A stretch of 64,000 nucleotides of DNA from Rhodococcus sp. 1163 (GTDB lineage: Bacteria > Actinomycetota > Actinomycetes > Mycobacteriales > Mycobacteriaceae), in NCBI RefSeq assembly GCF_002091985.1, contig NZ_MKKX01000020.1:248001-312000 (forward strand). The letters run 5' to 3'. The notes beneath the pieces are model-generated. The model did not search any database, was not told where the DNA came from, and saw nothing but the letters and a program-made list of their open reading frames with translations. Made by a program: the position numbers and the translations under genes. Shown in pieces: positions 10,317 to 19,199 of this stretch. Within the stretch, counting starts at the first letter, position 1, and every line of letters begins with the position of its first letter.

Positions 10317-11435
10317 GTAGGACGTCTCATTGACCAGTCGTACCGATGCCCCGCCGTCCGGGTAGAACTCCGCGATGCTCAGGGAGGCCAGATCGAGGTG
10401 CAGTCGGTAGAGGATCGAGGGACCGACATCGAGCGCCAGTTGCAGCAACATCTTGATCGGCGTCACGTGTGTGACCACTACGACGGTGGATCCCGCATGC
10501 GCGGAAATCAGTTTCTCCCGTGCTGACTGGACTCTGTCGCGAACGACGTCGAAACTCTCGCCGCCCGGCGGTGCTACCGATGTATCCCCGAGCCACTTCC
10601 GATGCACATCCGGATGATTCTCGCCCGCCTCCTTGAAGGTCAGGCCCTCCCAAGCGCCGAAATCCGTCTCGGTCAGCTCATCCAGAGTCGAGACGGGAAG
10701 CCCCATCTTGGCGGCGAGGGCGCCTGCCGTCTGTTGCGCTCTGGCCAGCGGCGAGGCGACGATCGCGGCAATGTCGTCACGCTGCGCAAGATACGCCGCG
10801 GCGGCCGTTGCCTGCCGCGCACCCAGTTCGGTGAGAACCGGGTTTCCGCGCCCGGAGTATCGGCGTTCGACGGACAACGGTGTCTGACCGTGACGCAGCA
10901 GCAGCAAACGCGTCGGTGCACCGACGGCACCGGTCCATCCTGGTCCAGCCGACTTGTCGGCAGTCGGAGCAGCCGACTTCTCGGCCACCGGCGCTGTCGG
11001 CCTGTCGGCCACGTGCACGGCAGGCTCGCGATTCTTACCCGCGGCAGCGTCCATCGCCTCGTTCGCAAGACGATCCGCATGGGAGTTCTCGGCACGTGGA
11101 ATCCATTGATACGACACTCGATCGAAGCCGTGGACCAGAGCAGCCGCCTCGCGATTGAGCGGAATCATGTCCGGATGCTTGACCTTCCACCGACCCGCCA
11201 TTTGCTCGACGACGAGCTTCGAGTCCATCCGTACGTCGACCTCACGGGCGCCGACGTCAGCGGCTGCAGTCAGACCGGCGATGAGGCCGCGATACTCGGC
11301 CACATTGTTGGTCGCGATGCCGAGCGCAAGGCGACGTTCGGCCAGAACCTCGGAGCGATCCGGGGACAACACGACCGCACCGTATCCAGCTGGTCCCGGA
11401 TTTCCCCGAGAGCCACCGTCAGCTTCCACGATCAC
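10305..11435 (-). CDS. Bifunctional RNase H / histidine phosphatase (CobC-like)
   Basis: A two-domain protein of about 376 residues. The N-terminal RNase H1 domain has EADGGSRGNPGPAGYGAV, NNVAEYRGLIAGL and MDSKLVVEQMAGRWKVKH, and its acidic residues form the active site. A Pro/Ala-rich linker leads to a phosphoglycerate-mutase-like domain with LLLRHGQTPLSVERRYSGRGNP and the later ETDFGAWEG and VVVTHV. M. tuberculosis Rv2228c has the same fusion and acts as RNase HI, with alpha-ribazole phosphatase activity. The GTG at 11435 places VIVEADGG at the start; a longer N-terminus cannot be excluded. It follows the zinc-ribbon gene by 35 bases. Confidence 0.92.
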   Translation of the reverse strand: MIVEADGGSRGNPGPAGYGAVVLSPDRSEVLAERRLALGIATNNVAEYRGLIAGLTAAADVGAREVDVRMDSKLVVEQMAGRWKVKHPDMIPLNREAAALVHGFDRVSYQWIPRAENSHADRLANEAMDAAAGKNREPAVHVADRPTAPVAEKSAAPTADKSAGPGWTGAVGAPTRLLLLRHGQTPLSVERRYSGRGNPVLTELGARQATAAAAYLAQRDDIAAIVASPLARAQQTAGALAAKMGLPVSTLDELTETDFGAWEGLTFKEAGENHPDVHRKWLGDTSVAPPGGESFDVVRDRVQSAREKLISAHAGSTVVVVTHVTPIKMLLQLALDVGPSILYRLHLDLASLSIAEFYPDGGASVRLVNETSYLHT

Positions 11436-11470
11436 TCGGGTGTGGGCTGCGGAACTGTGTGCTGCGGAAC

Positions 11471-12208
11471 TCAAATTCCGGACTCTTTCGTCCGCACGAG
11501 AATGGCGTTGCACTCCGAGCATCGGACGAGTTTGTCGGCCGGCGCGGCGGCGATTCGCGAGATCTCCCCGCGGTCCAGCTCGATTCGGCACGCGCCGCAA
11601 CGGCGAGCCTGAAGTAGAGCGGCACCGCGGCCGGACAGCGCGCGTTGCTTCTCGTAGATCGCCATCAGATCTTCGGGGAGGCCTGACGCGAGTTCGGTTC
11701 GGCGGGCAGTCGCGCGTTGCTCGGCGGCGTCGATGTCCGCTACTGCATCATCGCGGCGCCGACCCGAATCGATGAGTTCGTCCTCGATCTGCGTCACCTG
11801 CGCGCCGGCATGGTTGTAGTCGGTCTGGGACGCCTCACGACGTTCCATGACCTCGAGAAGCTCTTCTTCCAACAGGCCCTGACGGCGTTCGAGGCTGGCG
11901 AGCTCGTGCTGCAATTCCGACATTTGCTTGGGTGCGATCGTTCCGCTGTCGAGCATCTTTCGGTCACGGTCTTCGCGCTGACGGACAGCGTCGACTTCGT
12001 TTTCGAGTTTCTTGATATCGCGGTCGAGATCGTCCATCGACATCTGCACTGCGACGGCAGCGTCTCGACGTGAGACTCGCTCGGCCTCGAGCTTCTCGAA
12101 CTCGGTCTGCTCCGGAAGCGTTCTACGCCGATGAGCGATCTGCGACAGTTCGGTATCCACTGAGGCCAGTTCGAGAAGTGAGGCCTGCACTCGGGGGTCG
12201 ACATTCAC
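11471..12208 (-). CDS. Coiled-coil zinc-ribbon protein (DUF164/Rv2229c type)
   Basis: 245 residues. A long antiparallel coiled coil covers roughly residues 15-175. A C4 zinc ribbon follows (CGAC about 30 residues before CSEC, within RRCGACRIELDRG and LVRCSECNAILVR). Homologues sit between NIF3 and RNase H genes throughout actinobacteria and are suspected nucleic-acid-binding partners; no activity is established. It is in the same-strand run NIF3 - zinc ribbon - RNase H. Confidence 0.9.
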   Translation of the reverse strand: MNVDPRVQASLLELASVDTELSQIAHRRRTLPEQTEFEKLEAERVSRRDAAVAVQMSMDDLDRDIKKLENEVDAVRQREDRDRKMLDSGTIAPKQMSELQHELASLERRQGLLEEELLEVMERREASQTDYNHAGAQVTQIEDELIDSGRRRDDAVADIDAAEQRATARRTELASGLPEDLMAIYEKQRALSGRGAALLQARRCGACRIELDRGEISRIAAAPADKLVRCSECNAILVRTKESGI

Positions 12209-12295
12209 GCGTGATGACTCCTGCGACTATGGAAGTTGATTCAGGTGAACCTTACCGGCTCGCGCACCGACGGCGGACAAGAGTTGGTCGAGGGA

Positions 12296-13450
12296 CTAGT
12301 CCGACGCGGTCGTCGCCGCACCGAGGGTCCAGGGGTCGGTTCTCGTGCTACTGACGCAGCTCCCCCATCCTGCGGTTTCGGCAAATGCTGCGTCGACGAT
12401 GCTGCGGGCCTGCTCACACCACGGGTACTCCGACGCCCAATGCGCAACGTCGATCACCGCAGGGCCACCGCTGCGGAGATGTTCGTCGACGGGATGGTGC
12501 CGCAAATCCGATGTGAGGTAAACGTCGACTCCCGATGCCCGAACGGCGTCGAGAAACGAATCCCCCGCGCCACCGCACAGCGCAACAGTCTGCACGACGG
12601 TGTCGGGATCGCCGGCTGTGCGCACACCCCACGCTGTGTCCGGCAGTGCACGGCGCACCCGTTCGCTGAATTCGCGAAGCGTGGTCGGCGACGCGAGCGT
12701 GCCGATCCGTCCGAGGCCGGTCGAAGTCGGCAGGCGGGCCTCCTCGAAGATGTCGAATGCGGGCTCTTCGTAGGGGTGCACGGCGGTCAGTGCGGCGAGG
12801 ACGGTCTGCCGGGCCGACGCCGGGGCAACCACTTCGATCCGGTCCTCGCTCACCTGCTCTAGGGTGCCGACCGCACCGATCGCCGGATCGGCCCCGACCT
12901 CCGGACGAAACTGGCCCATTCCTTCGACGGTCCAACTGCATTCGCGGTAGTTGCCGATCGCACCGGCGCCTGCGCCGAACAATGCCGAGCGAACGGCGGA
13001 ACTGTGAGACTTCGGAACGAGAACGACCCACTTGTCGACCGCGGGCGCTTCGATCGGCTCGATGGGACGCGAGACGGAGACCCCGAGAACCGCGGCCAAC
13101 GCGTCGGACACGCCGGGATCTGCGGAGTCGGCGTTGGTGTGGGCGGTGAACAACGCACATCCCGCCTTGACGAGGCGGTGGATCAGGGCACCTTTCGGCG
13201 TATTCGCCGCGACGGTGTCGACTCCTCGCAGGAGTAGCGGGTGGTGTGCGACCAACAGATCGGCACCCCACTCGAGTGCCTCGTCCACGACGTCCGCGGT
13301 CGCATCGACGGTGTACATCACCTTGCGCACACGATCGGATGGATCTCCGCACACCAGGCCGACCGAGTCCCAATTCTCGGCGAGCCGAGGAGGGTATGCA
13401 GCGTCGAGCACCGCCACCACGTCGGCCAACTTCACTGTCTGATCGCTCAT
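12296..13450 (-). CDS. NIF3/DUF34 family dinuclear-metal protein (GTP cyclohydrolase I type 2-like)
   Basis: 384 residues beginning [21 protein letters not shown]. Conserved metal-site motifs are [18 protein letters not shown] and the C-terminal [16 protein letters not shown], with the [11 protein letters not shown] insert domain (PII/CutA-like) near the middle. The family is conserved from bacteria to man; it is often annotated GTP cyclohydrolase but the physiological role is unsettled. Its ATG overlaps the stop of the CobC-like aminotransferase (ATGA), so the two are translationally coupled. Confidence 0.93.
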   Translation of the reverse strand: MSDQTVKLADVVAVLDAAYPPRLAENWDSVGLVCGDPSDRVRKVMYTVDATADVVDEALEWGADLLVAHHPLLLRGVDTVAANTPKGALIHRLVKAGCALFTAHTNADSADPGVSDALAAVLGVSVSRPIEPIEAPAVDKWVVLVPKSHSSAVRSALFGAGAGAIGNYRECSWTVEGMGQFRPEVGADPAIGAVGTLEQVSEDRIEVVAPASARQTVLAALTAVHPYEEPAFDIFEEARLPTSTGLGRIGTLASPTTLREFSERVRRALPDTAWGVRTAGDPDTVVQTVALCGGAGDSFLDAVRASGVDVYLTSDLRHHPVDEHLRSGGPAVIDVAHWASEYPWCEQARSIVDAAFAETAGWGSCVSSTRTDPWTLGAATTASD

Positions 13451-14505
13451 GATGATTCTCCCTCTGCACGTGCTCTGGCCAGAGCTTCGACGAGTATGTC
13501 GACTTGTTCGCGCCCGCGGACCGCCACCCGCAGATGGTCGGTGGTCAATCCTGGAAAGGTGTCGCCTCGCCGCACTGCCACGCCTTGTGCGCGTAGTCGA
13601 ATCCTCAGGTCTGCGGCACCGGGGATTCGAAGCAGGAGGAAAGGAGCGCGGGCGTCGGGGGCGACGTCGATACCGAGGCTTCGCAGTCGGTCGGTCATCG
13701 ATGCCCGGTCGGCGGCGATAGTCTCGGCCTTCGCCGCAGCCGCGCCCACTGCTGCGGGTTCGCTGCATGCGGTGATCGCCTCTATCTGGAGAGTGCCCAG
13801 CGGCCAGTGCGCTCGGCCGCGGGTCAACCTGGCCAGCAGGTCGGGGTGGCCCAGTGCGTAACCGCATCGCAATCCCGCCAACGCCCACGTCTTGGTCAGA
13901 CTTCTCAACACGAGGACGTCGGGAAGCCTCACTGACGCCAACGAGTGCTCCTCCCCCGTTATCGCGTCGGCGAATGCCTCGTCCACGACCAGCACCCGCC
14001 CGGGCCTTCGCAGGGCCAACAGTGCTTCGCGTTCGTGGAGAACCGAGGTCGGATTGGTGGGATTGCCGACCACCACCATGTCCGCTTCGTCGGGAACGGC
14101 TGCGGGATCGAGCCGATACGGCTCCTGCAGGAGAACCTGCACGGTATCGACGTCGGCTTCTCGCAGCGCCCACTCGGGCTCGGTGAACGATGGGTGCACG
14201 ACAGCAGCGAGACGCGGCTTCAGTCTCGGCAACATGGCGAATCCTTCGGCACCCCCGCCGAGCAGAAGGACCTCTTCCGGTGACCGGCCGTGGCGTCGTG
14301 CCACCATCTCGCGGGCCGCGCGATCGGCGTTCTCGGTTGGATAGGCACCCAGCTTCGTGAGACTCGCAGCGAGGCGCGTCCGTAGCCACTCCGGCGGAGC
14401 GGTGCCTTGGACGTTGACTGCGAAGTCGACCATCCCGTCGTCGACCTCTGCGTCACCGTGATGACGCAGAGGTGACAGTGCCGCCGGTTCGGTGAGTTCG
14501 TTCAT
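13447..14505 (-). CDS. cobC: PLP-dependent aminotransferase, threonine-phosphate decarboxylase (CobC/CobD)-like
   Basis: 352 residues of fold-type I aminotransferase. The PLP lysine lies in [15 protein letters not shown], preceded by [10 protein letters not shown] and [10 protein letters not shown], and the C-terminal Arg is in [10 protein letters not shown]. Homologues (M. tuberculosis Rv2231c) are placed in cobalamin synthesis, forming aminopropanol phosphate from threonine phosphate, though histidinol-phosphate aminotransferase activity is a possible alternative. It overlaps the NIF3 gene by four bases and is divergent from the HAD gene. Confidence 0.82.
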   Translation of the reverse strand: MNELTEPAALSPLRHHGDAEVDDGMVDFAVNVQGTAPPEWLRTRLAASLTKLGAYPTENADRAAREMVARRHGRSPEEVLLLGGGAEGFAMLPRLKPRLAAVVHPSFTEPEWALREADVDTVQVLLQEPYRLDPAAVPDEADMVVVGNPTNPTSVLHEREALLALRRPGRVLVVDEAFADAITGEEHSLASVRLPDVLVLRSLTKTWALAGLRCGYALGHPDLLARLTRGRAHWPLGTLQIEAITACSEPAAVGAAAAKAETIAADRASMTDRLRSLGIDVAPDARAPFLLLRIPGAADLRIRLRAQGVAVRRGDTFPGLTTDHLRVAVRGREQVDILVEALARARAEGESS

Positions 14506-14549
14506 TGCCGGTGAGCGTAGTCGGCGGCCTCACCGATATGGTTTTCGTC

Positions 14550-15245
14550 ATGACAAAGCTCGACCCACCGACTGCCCGTGCCCAGGTCGTGCTCTTCGAT
14601 CTCGATGGAACCCTCACCGATTCTGCACCCGGGATTCTGGCCGGATTCCGCCATTCATTGGCCACCGTCGGAGCGCCCGAACCGACGGAGAAGCAGCTGG
14701 CTCTGGTCATCGGTCCGCCACTGCTCGATTCGTTCCGAACGATGGGGCTTGCCGAGGACGTGGCACAGCGGGCGCTCGCTGCCTACTTCGAGCGTTACGA
14801 CGCGCAGGGCTGGGCCGAGAACTCGGTCTTCGAGGGTATCGGGCCGGTCCTGGCAGAATTGAAGGCCCGCGGCGTCCGGTTGGGTGTCGCCACGTCGAAG
14901 TCGGAACGGTTCGCGCACCGCATTCTGGACCACTTCGGACTGTCGGAGTACTTCGAGTTCATCGGTGGAGCGAGTAACGACGGTGCACGCAGGTCGAAGC
15001 CCGATGTGATCGCACATTCGCTGCGCAATCTCGGTCTCATTCCCAAGGAAGTGGCCGACGGCGGAACCTCCGGCGTTCTGATGGTCGGTGATCGGGACCA
15101 CGATGTTCACGGCGCGGCTCGGTTCGGCATTCCGACGGTCTACGTCGAGTGGGGCTACGGCATCGAAGGCGAGGACGATGAAGCGTCGTTCGTCGTGACG
15201 ACGATGGACGAGCTCGCAAAGGTGCTCGATGAGAACACCGAATAG
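14550..15245 (+). CDS. HAD-superfamily phosphatase, PtkA/phosphoglycolate phosphatase-like
   Basis: 231 residues with HAD motifs I (VLFDLDGTLTD), II (GVATSKSERF), III (SKPDVIAHSLR) and IV (VLMVGDRDHDVHGA). The location directly before the low-molecular-weight tyrosine phosphatase matches M. tuberculosis ptkA-ptpA, where the HAD-like PtkA phosphorylates PtpA on tyrosine. This protein lacks the long disordered N-terminal extension recalled for PtkA, so kinase activity is not assured. ATG 14550 was chosen over upstream starts at 14538 and 14505 because it sits just before the folded domain. Confidence 0.88.
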   Translation: MTKLDPPTARAQVVLFDLDGTLTDSAPGILAGFRHSLATVGAPEPTEKQLALVIGPPLLDSFRTMGLAEDVAQRALAAYFERYDAQGWAENSVFEGIGPVLAELKARGVRLGVATSKSERFAHRILDHFGLSEYFEFIGGASNDGARRSKPDVIAHSLRNLGLIPKEVADGGTSGVLMVGDRDHDVHGAARFGIPTVYVEWGYGIEGEDDEASFVVTTMDELAKVLDENTE

Positions 15246-15720
15246 CGCGGTCGATCGACGCACGCTCCATGTGACGTTCGTCTGTACCGGCAACATCTGC
15301 CGGTCCCCGATGGCCGAGAAGGTGTTCGCCGAGCATCTCCGGGAGGCGGGACTCGAAGAATCCGTCCGGGTGTCCAGTGCAGGGATCGACGGCTGGCACG
15401 AGGGCGAAGGGGCGGATCCGCGAACAGTCGCCGAGCTGCAAGCGCATGGCTACGAGAGCGATCATGAGGCCGCTCAGGTCGGAGACGACCATCTGACGGC
15501 CGATCTCATCGTCGCCTTGGACACCGGCCACACCGAGGCGCTTCTTCAACTCGGGGCACCCGCAGAGCGAATCTGCCTGTTGCGATCGTTCGACGAGGAT
15601 GCGAATTCGCAGTCCGTCGCAGACCCTTATTACTCCTCCGACGATGCGTTCGTCGAGATTCGTGAGCAGATCGAGGCGGCTATGCCCGGACTCGTGGGTT
15701 GGGTGACCGGACGCCTCTGA
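15229..15720 (+). CDS. ptpA: Low-molecular-weight protein tyrosine phosphatase
   Basis: 163 residues. The P-loop VCTGNICRSPMAE (C-x5-R) and the general-acid loop DPYYSSDDAF define the family. The start overlaps the upstream HAD gene by 17 bases, so expression is coupled. In M. tuberculosis the homologue is exported and blocks phagosome maturation; in a largely environmental genus the substrate is presumably internal. Confidence 0.95.
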   Translation: MRTPNSAVDRRTLHVTFVCTGNICRSPMAEKVFAEHLREAGLEESVRVSSAGIDGWHEGEGADPRTVAELQAHGYESDHEAAQVGDDHLTADLIVALDTGHTEALLQLGAPAERICLLRSFDEDANSQSVADPYYSSDDAFVEIREQIEAAMPGLVGWVTGRL

Positions 15721-15765
15721 GCCGCCGTGAGTGGCACGGTTGGTCGCTGAGGCTAACCTAGAGGC

Positions 15766-16707
15766 GTGCGAAGGTTCAGATTTCTGCTCCGTCCAGGCTG
15801 GTTGGCGTTGGCAGCTGTGGTTGCCATGTTCGCCTACTTCTGCTTTTCGGTTCTCGCCCCATGGCAGCTGGGCAAGAACACTGCGACGACACAACGAAAC
15901 GCGCTGATCGACCAGTCGGTGAATGCCGAGCCGGTCGATATTTCCGAAGTTCTGGGCTCGACCGGATTCTCCTCGAACGACGAGTGGCGGCGAGTGGTCG
16001 CCACGGGCTCGTACCTTCAGGACAAAGAAGCGCTGGTTCGTCTACGCAGCATCCGTGAACAGCCTGCATACGAAGTCATCACACCGTTTCAACTCCAGGA
16101 CGGGCAGATCGTCCTCGTCAATCGCGGATACGTCCTACCTGTGCAGGGAACGCAGCCTCCACCCATCGATCCGCCGCCTACCGGGGAGCTGACCCTCGAC
16201 GCTCGACTTCGTCAGGCAGAGGGCACCTCACGTGAGCCGATCGAGGAAGCCGGGCGTCTGCAGGTCTACAACATCAATCCGGAGCAGATCGGAACGGCTG
16301 TCGGTGTCGATGCCGTCGACGGGTATTTGCAACTCGACGACGCTCAACCCGGTGGTCTAGGGCTGATCGAACTCCCGCAGACCGAGTCCGGGCCGTACTT
16401 GTCCTACGGCCTGCAATGGCTTGCTTTCGGCATCATGGCACCACTCGGGCTCGCGTACTTCGCCCGTGCCGAGTGGCGTGAGCGACGCAAGTCCAAGCAG
16501 CAGGACATCCTCGACACCGCATCGTCTTCAGTCGACTCGACCGATCCCTCCGCGGACACACCATCGACGAGCAGGCAAGACGCGGAACCCGAATTCACGT
16601 TGCCCACTCGTAGAGAACGACGTTCGAAGTCGAAGTCCAAGACGGAGTCATCGAATCGATCGGCCAACGATGTTCGCTTGGCCGATCGCTACGGCAAGAA
16701 CAGCTGA
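15766..16707 (+). CDS. SURF1-family cytochrome oxidase assembly protein
   Basis: 313 residues from a GTG start. It has the SURF1 architecture: an N-terminal membrane helix (about 10-32), an external domain with WQLGKN, GEWRRV-like and YVLPVQGTQPPP segments, a second helix near 215-235 (YGLQWLAFGIMAPLGLAYF), and a charged cytosolic tail rich in Ser/Asp/Lys. SURF1 helps insert heme a into the aa3 oxidase. The 3' end overlaps cobD on the other strand by 60 bases, so the tail is encoded opposite conserved CobD sequence. Confidence 0.9.
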   Translation: MRRFRFLLRPGWLALAAVVAMFAYFCFSVLAPWQLGKNTATTQRNALIDQSVNAEPVDISEVLGSTGFSSNDEWRRVVATGSYLQDKEALVRLRSIREQPAYEVITPFQLQDGQIVLVNRGYVLPVQGTQPPPIDPPPTGELTLDARLRQAEGTSREPIEEAGRLQVYNINPEQIGTAVGVDAVDGYLQLDDAQPGGLGLIELPQTESGPYLSYGLQWLAFGIMAPLGLAYFARAEWRERRKSKQQDILDTASSSVDSTDPSADTPSTSRQDAEPEFTLPTRRERRSKSKSKTESSNRSANDVRLADRYGKNS

Positions 16708-17646
16708 CACCACAGTCGTGGCGACCTGCACGATGAGGGACAGCGTTGCAGCCCTATCCAGATCGCTCGGCGTCGGAGCACGTCCGTGACCGAGGGTTGG
16801 CCGTATCTCCACGCCGTGCGCATACTCGGTGCGGCCCCCGAGGCTGATTCCGAGTGCACCCGCAGCAGTTGCCTCGGCCACACCGGCATTGGGGCTCGGG
16901 TGACGTGAGGCGTCACGGCGCCAGGCACGCAGGGACTCCGTCGATCGTCCGCCCACCAAGGGTGCTGTAATCACCGTCGAGATACCGGTCAGTCGAGCCG
17001 GGATCAGGTTCACTGCGTCATCGAGGCGTGCGGCGAACCAACCGAAGCGCAGGTACCTCGAAGAGCGGTACCCGATCATCGCGTCCAACGTATTGATCGC
17101 CCGGTACCCGAGAATGCCGGGCACACCTGCCACAGCGCCCCAGAACATGACACCGACCGTGGCGTCGGAAGTGTTCTCGGCAATCGATTCCAGCGATGCC
17201 CGTGCCAGCCCGTCGGTGTCGAGCACACTCGGATCTCGACCACAGAGCGATGGAAGCAACGCACGCGCAGAGTCGAGATCGTCTGCCTCGAGGTGGCGGG
17301 CCATCTGTGATCCCGTGCGGGACAGTGATGTCCCGCCGAGCGCTACCCAGGCGGCGGCTGCGGTCATCGCGGTGTCGGCAATACCGCCGCGTCGACGCGC
17401 GAACGACGCCGCCAGCACGCCCAATCCGATGGTGCCTCCCACCAGCGTCGCCGTGTGAACGACACCTGCCGACTTCGAATCCCGATAGGTACTCGATTCG
17501 AGCAGTCCCGCGATCCGGCCGAAGCCTGCAACAGGGTGGAACCGTCGTGGATCCCCCAGCCCCCGGTCGAGGGCGAGCCCGAGTACCAGCCCCGCGGCAC
17601 GTGATCGTGGGTCCCTCGCGCCATCCTTCACGACTCGACAGTTCAT
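16648..17646 (-). CDS. cobD: Adenosylcobinamide-phosphate synthase (CobD/CbiB)
   Basis: 332 residues, polytopic membrane protein. Typical CobD/CbiB motifs are GLALDRGLGDPRRFHPVAGFG at the start, SLESIAENTSDATVGVMFWGAVAG in the middle and RDASRHPSPNAGVAEATAAGALG near the C-terminus. It attaches aminopropanol phosphate to adenosylcobyric acid during vitamin B12 synthesis, which fits the CobC-like aminotransferase and phosphatase genes nearby. The ATG at 17646 (MNCRVVKDG) is preferred over an open frame extending 34 codons upstream. Confidence 0.93.
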   Translation of the reverse strand: MNCRVVKDGARDPRSRAAGLVLGLALDRGLGDPRRFHPVAGFGRIAGLLESSTYRDSKSAGVVHTATLVGGTIGLGVLAASFARRRGGIADTAMTAAAAWVALGGTSLSRTGSQMARHLEADDLDSARALLPSLCGRDPSVLDTDGLARASLESIAENTSDATVGVMFWGAVAGVPGILGYRAINTLDAMIGYRSSRYLRFGWFAARLDDAVNLIPARLTGISTVITAPLVGGRSTESLRAWRRDASRHPSPNAGVAEATAAGALGISLGGRTEYAHGVEIRPTLGHGRAPTPSDLDRAATLSLIVQVATTVVSAVLAVAIGQANIVGRSIR

Positions 17647-17789
17647 GGTTCGACGGTAGCGAGCCGGAAGCCGAGCCGGTGCAGTGGGCGGGCACACCGC
17701 GTGCCATTGCCGGAGTCTTACTTGGAGAACCGTCGACGTCGGAAGCATCCAACCGCTCGCCCAGCGTGTGCTCCCTTAGAATCGACCGT

Positions 17790-18380
17790 ATGACTGCCGA
17801 AGGCACGACCCCCACCACCACGACGACCGGCATGCCTAGCTGGGCCAAGAAGAGCATCGTCATAGGCGTAGGCGTGCTGGCGTTGGTGATCGCGTACTTC
17901 ATCCTCGCAGCGTTCCTGCCGAGATGGTGGAGCATCCGCGTCGGAAATCTTTCCGATCAGGCGTTCAGCAAAGGTATTTTCTGGGGCTTGACGTTCGGCA
18001 CTCTCTGCACATTGGTGCCATTGCTGTTGTTCACGGTGGCATGGGCCGTCCGCAAACGCCGGGGCGGCAAAGTCATCGCCATCATTGCCCTCGTGCTGGC
18101 CGTCGCGACTGCTGTTCCGAACCTGCTGACGCTCTCGATCGTTCTCGGCGGCAACAATGCTTCCCACGCGGGTGAAAGAACTCTCGACACCGAAGCTCCC
18201 GGATTTCGGGGTGCCAGCCTGGTCGGCGCAGTCATCGCGATCGTGCTGTTCGCGCTCTTGACGTTCGTGGTCGTCCGGGGTCAGCGTCGTAGAGCGCAGA
18301 AGCGTCTGAACGCAGCAACGGCAAACCCGGCGGCATCCGGCCCAACTCAGGGAACGACAGGGGCCTTGCCGCCGTCGTAA
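17790..18380 (+). CDS. Small integral membrane protein, unknown function
   Basis: 196 residues. A Thr-rich N-terminus precedes four predicted membrane helices (around residues 18-40, 62-86, 92-115 and 146-168). A cytoplasmic tail rich in Arg, Ala and Thr follows. The position after cobD corresponds to an uncharacterised membrane protein in related genomes. It ends inside the 3' end of the next gene on the opposite strand, a 34-base overlap. Confidence 0.78.
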   Translation: MTAEGTTPTTTTTGMPSWAKKSIVIGVGVLALVIAYFILAAFLPRWWSIRVGNLSDQAFSKGIFWGLTFGTLCTLVPLLLFTVAWAVRKRRGGKVIAIIALVLAVATAVPNLLTLSIVLGGNNASHAGERTLDTEAPGFRGASLVGAVIAIVLFALLTFVVVRGQRRRAQKRLNAATANPAASGPTQGTTGALPPS

Positions 18381-18595
18381 GGCTCGATCGTCACCAGCGC
18401 CTCTGGTTCGAACGTCAAGGTCACCGGTTCACCACCGTCGGAGACAGTCACGACGACCGACAAGCCTTCCTGACCGACCGACTCGATGCGCCCTCGCGAA
18501 TCCCCCGCTTCATCCACGAGCGAATAGTCGCCTACCTGGACGAGCAGCTCTTCTGCCGCGACGGTACGACGGCCACCGAAATCTTCCACAGTCAT
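18347..18595 (-). CDS. Hypothetical small acidic protein
   Basis: 82 residues, acidic, predicted all-beta: alternating strands such as ELLVQVGDYSLVDEAG and LSVVVTVSDGGEPVTLTF. It has no signal peptide and no recognised motif. The 3' end overlaps the convergent membrane protein gene by 34 bases. Coding potential is supported by third-position GC and the compact strand pattern; function unknown. Confidence 0.6.
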   Translation of the reverse strand: MTVEDFGGRRTVAAEELLVQVGDYSLVDEAGDSRGRIESVGQEGLSVVVTVSDGGEPVTLTFEPEALVTIEPYDGGKAPVVP

Positions 18596-18626
18596 TCCCT
18601 CACCGTAGGCGAGGAATCGCCGTGCG

Positions 18627-19058
18627 TCATTCGTGCCCGTCGGGCGGATCGGTCACCAGCACATCATCTGCCGGAATGACAATGGGGAGTTCGACGCGGC
18701 GCTCTTCCCAGCTCGGATATCCCGGACGGATCCACACGCGAGTGTCATCCAGCTGGACCAGCACCATCCGGCGCCACCGCCAGGACGGTTCGGGGCTGCG
18801 CAGGTCGGTCTCACGTGAAATAGGTATCGGCGCAAACGCCCAACAGGGCACCGACAGTGACGAGAGCCCCGCCGTGACGAGGACTTCGGCAGCATCGAGC
18901 ACATGCAGTCCGGTCGCGACGAGATGACCGACCGGATTGACAGCATCGACGCAGTATTCGTCGTAGTTCTCCGACAACGTCCATCCCACGAGCTCGCCGT
19001 CCGACGGACGTGTCACCGGGAGCCTGCTGCGCCACCGACCGATATCCACCCGCACCAC
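18627..19058 (-). CDS. Hypothetical protein
   Basis: About 143 residues from a GTG at 19058 (another GTG is at 19055). Composition is rich in Trp, Arg and Val, with strands such as VGWTLSENYDEYCVDAV and MVLVQLDDTRVWIRPGYPSW. No family was recognised. The frame stays open upstream to 19211, but that part has a different, low-complexity character and crosses the repeat and promoter region of the alcohol dehydrogenase. It is 31 bases upstream of the small acidic protein gene on the same strand. Confidence 0.55.
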   Translation of the reverse strand: MVRVDIGRWRSRLPVTRPSDGELVGWTLSENYDEYCVDAVNPVGHLVATGLHVLDAAEVLVTAGLSSLSVPCWAFAPIPISRETDLRSPEPSWRWRRMVLVQLDDTRVWIRPGYPSWEERRVELPIVIPADDVLVTDPPDGHE

Positions 19059-19070
19059 TGTACGGTTCCG

Positions 19071-19110
19071 GATCCTGCACCTCACTGCACGATCCCGCAC
19101 CTCACTGCAC
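19071..19110. repeat. Tandem 20-bp direct repeat, possible operator
   Basis: Two adjacent 20-base units, 19071-19090 and 19091-19110, differ at one position only (GATCCtGCAC versus GATCCcGCAC, each followed by CTCACTGCAC). They lie 90 bases upstream of the iron alcohol dehydrogenase start and just outside the divergent hypothetical gene. The unit length of about two helical turns suits cooperative binding by a regulator. No matching consensus is known to me. Confidence 0.55.
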
Positions 19111-19199
19111 AATCCGGGGCCGAAACGGCGGGATCGCGTCGAAAGCGGACAGTAGTGTGCAGTCAGTTGCGCTCTTGTGCCGATAAGAGGAGTCGAACC

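Noticed and set aside
13451-14389. N-terminal extension of the NIF3 frame over the CobC-like gene
   Set aside because: The extension is out of frame with the real aminotransferase, is Arg-rich, and the NIF3 family starts at MSDQTVKL (13450).
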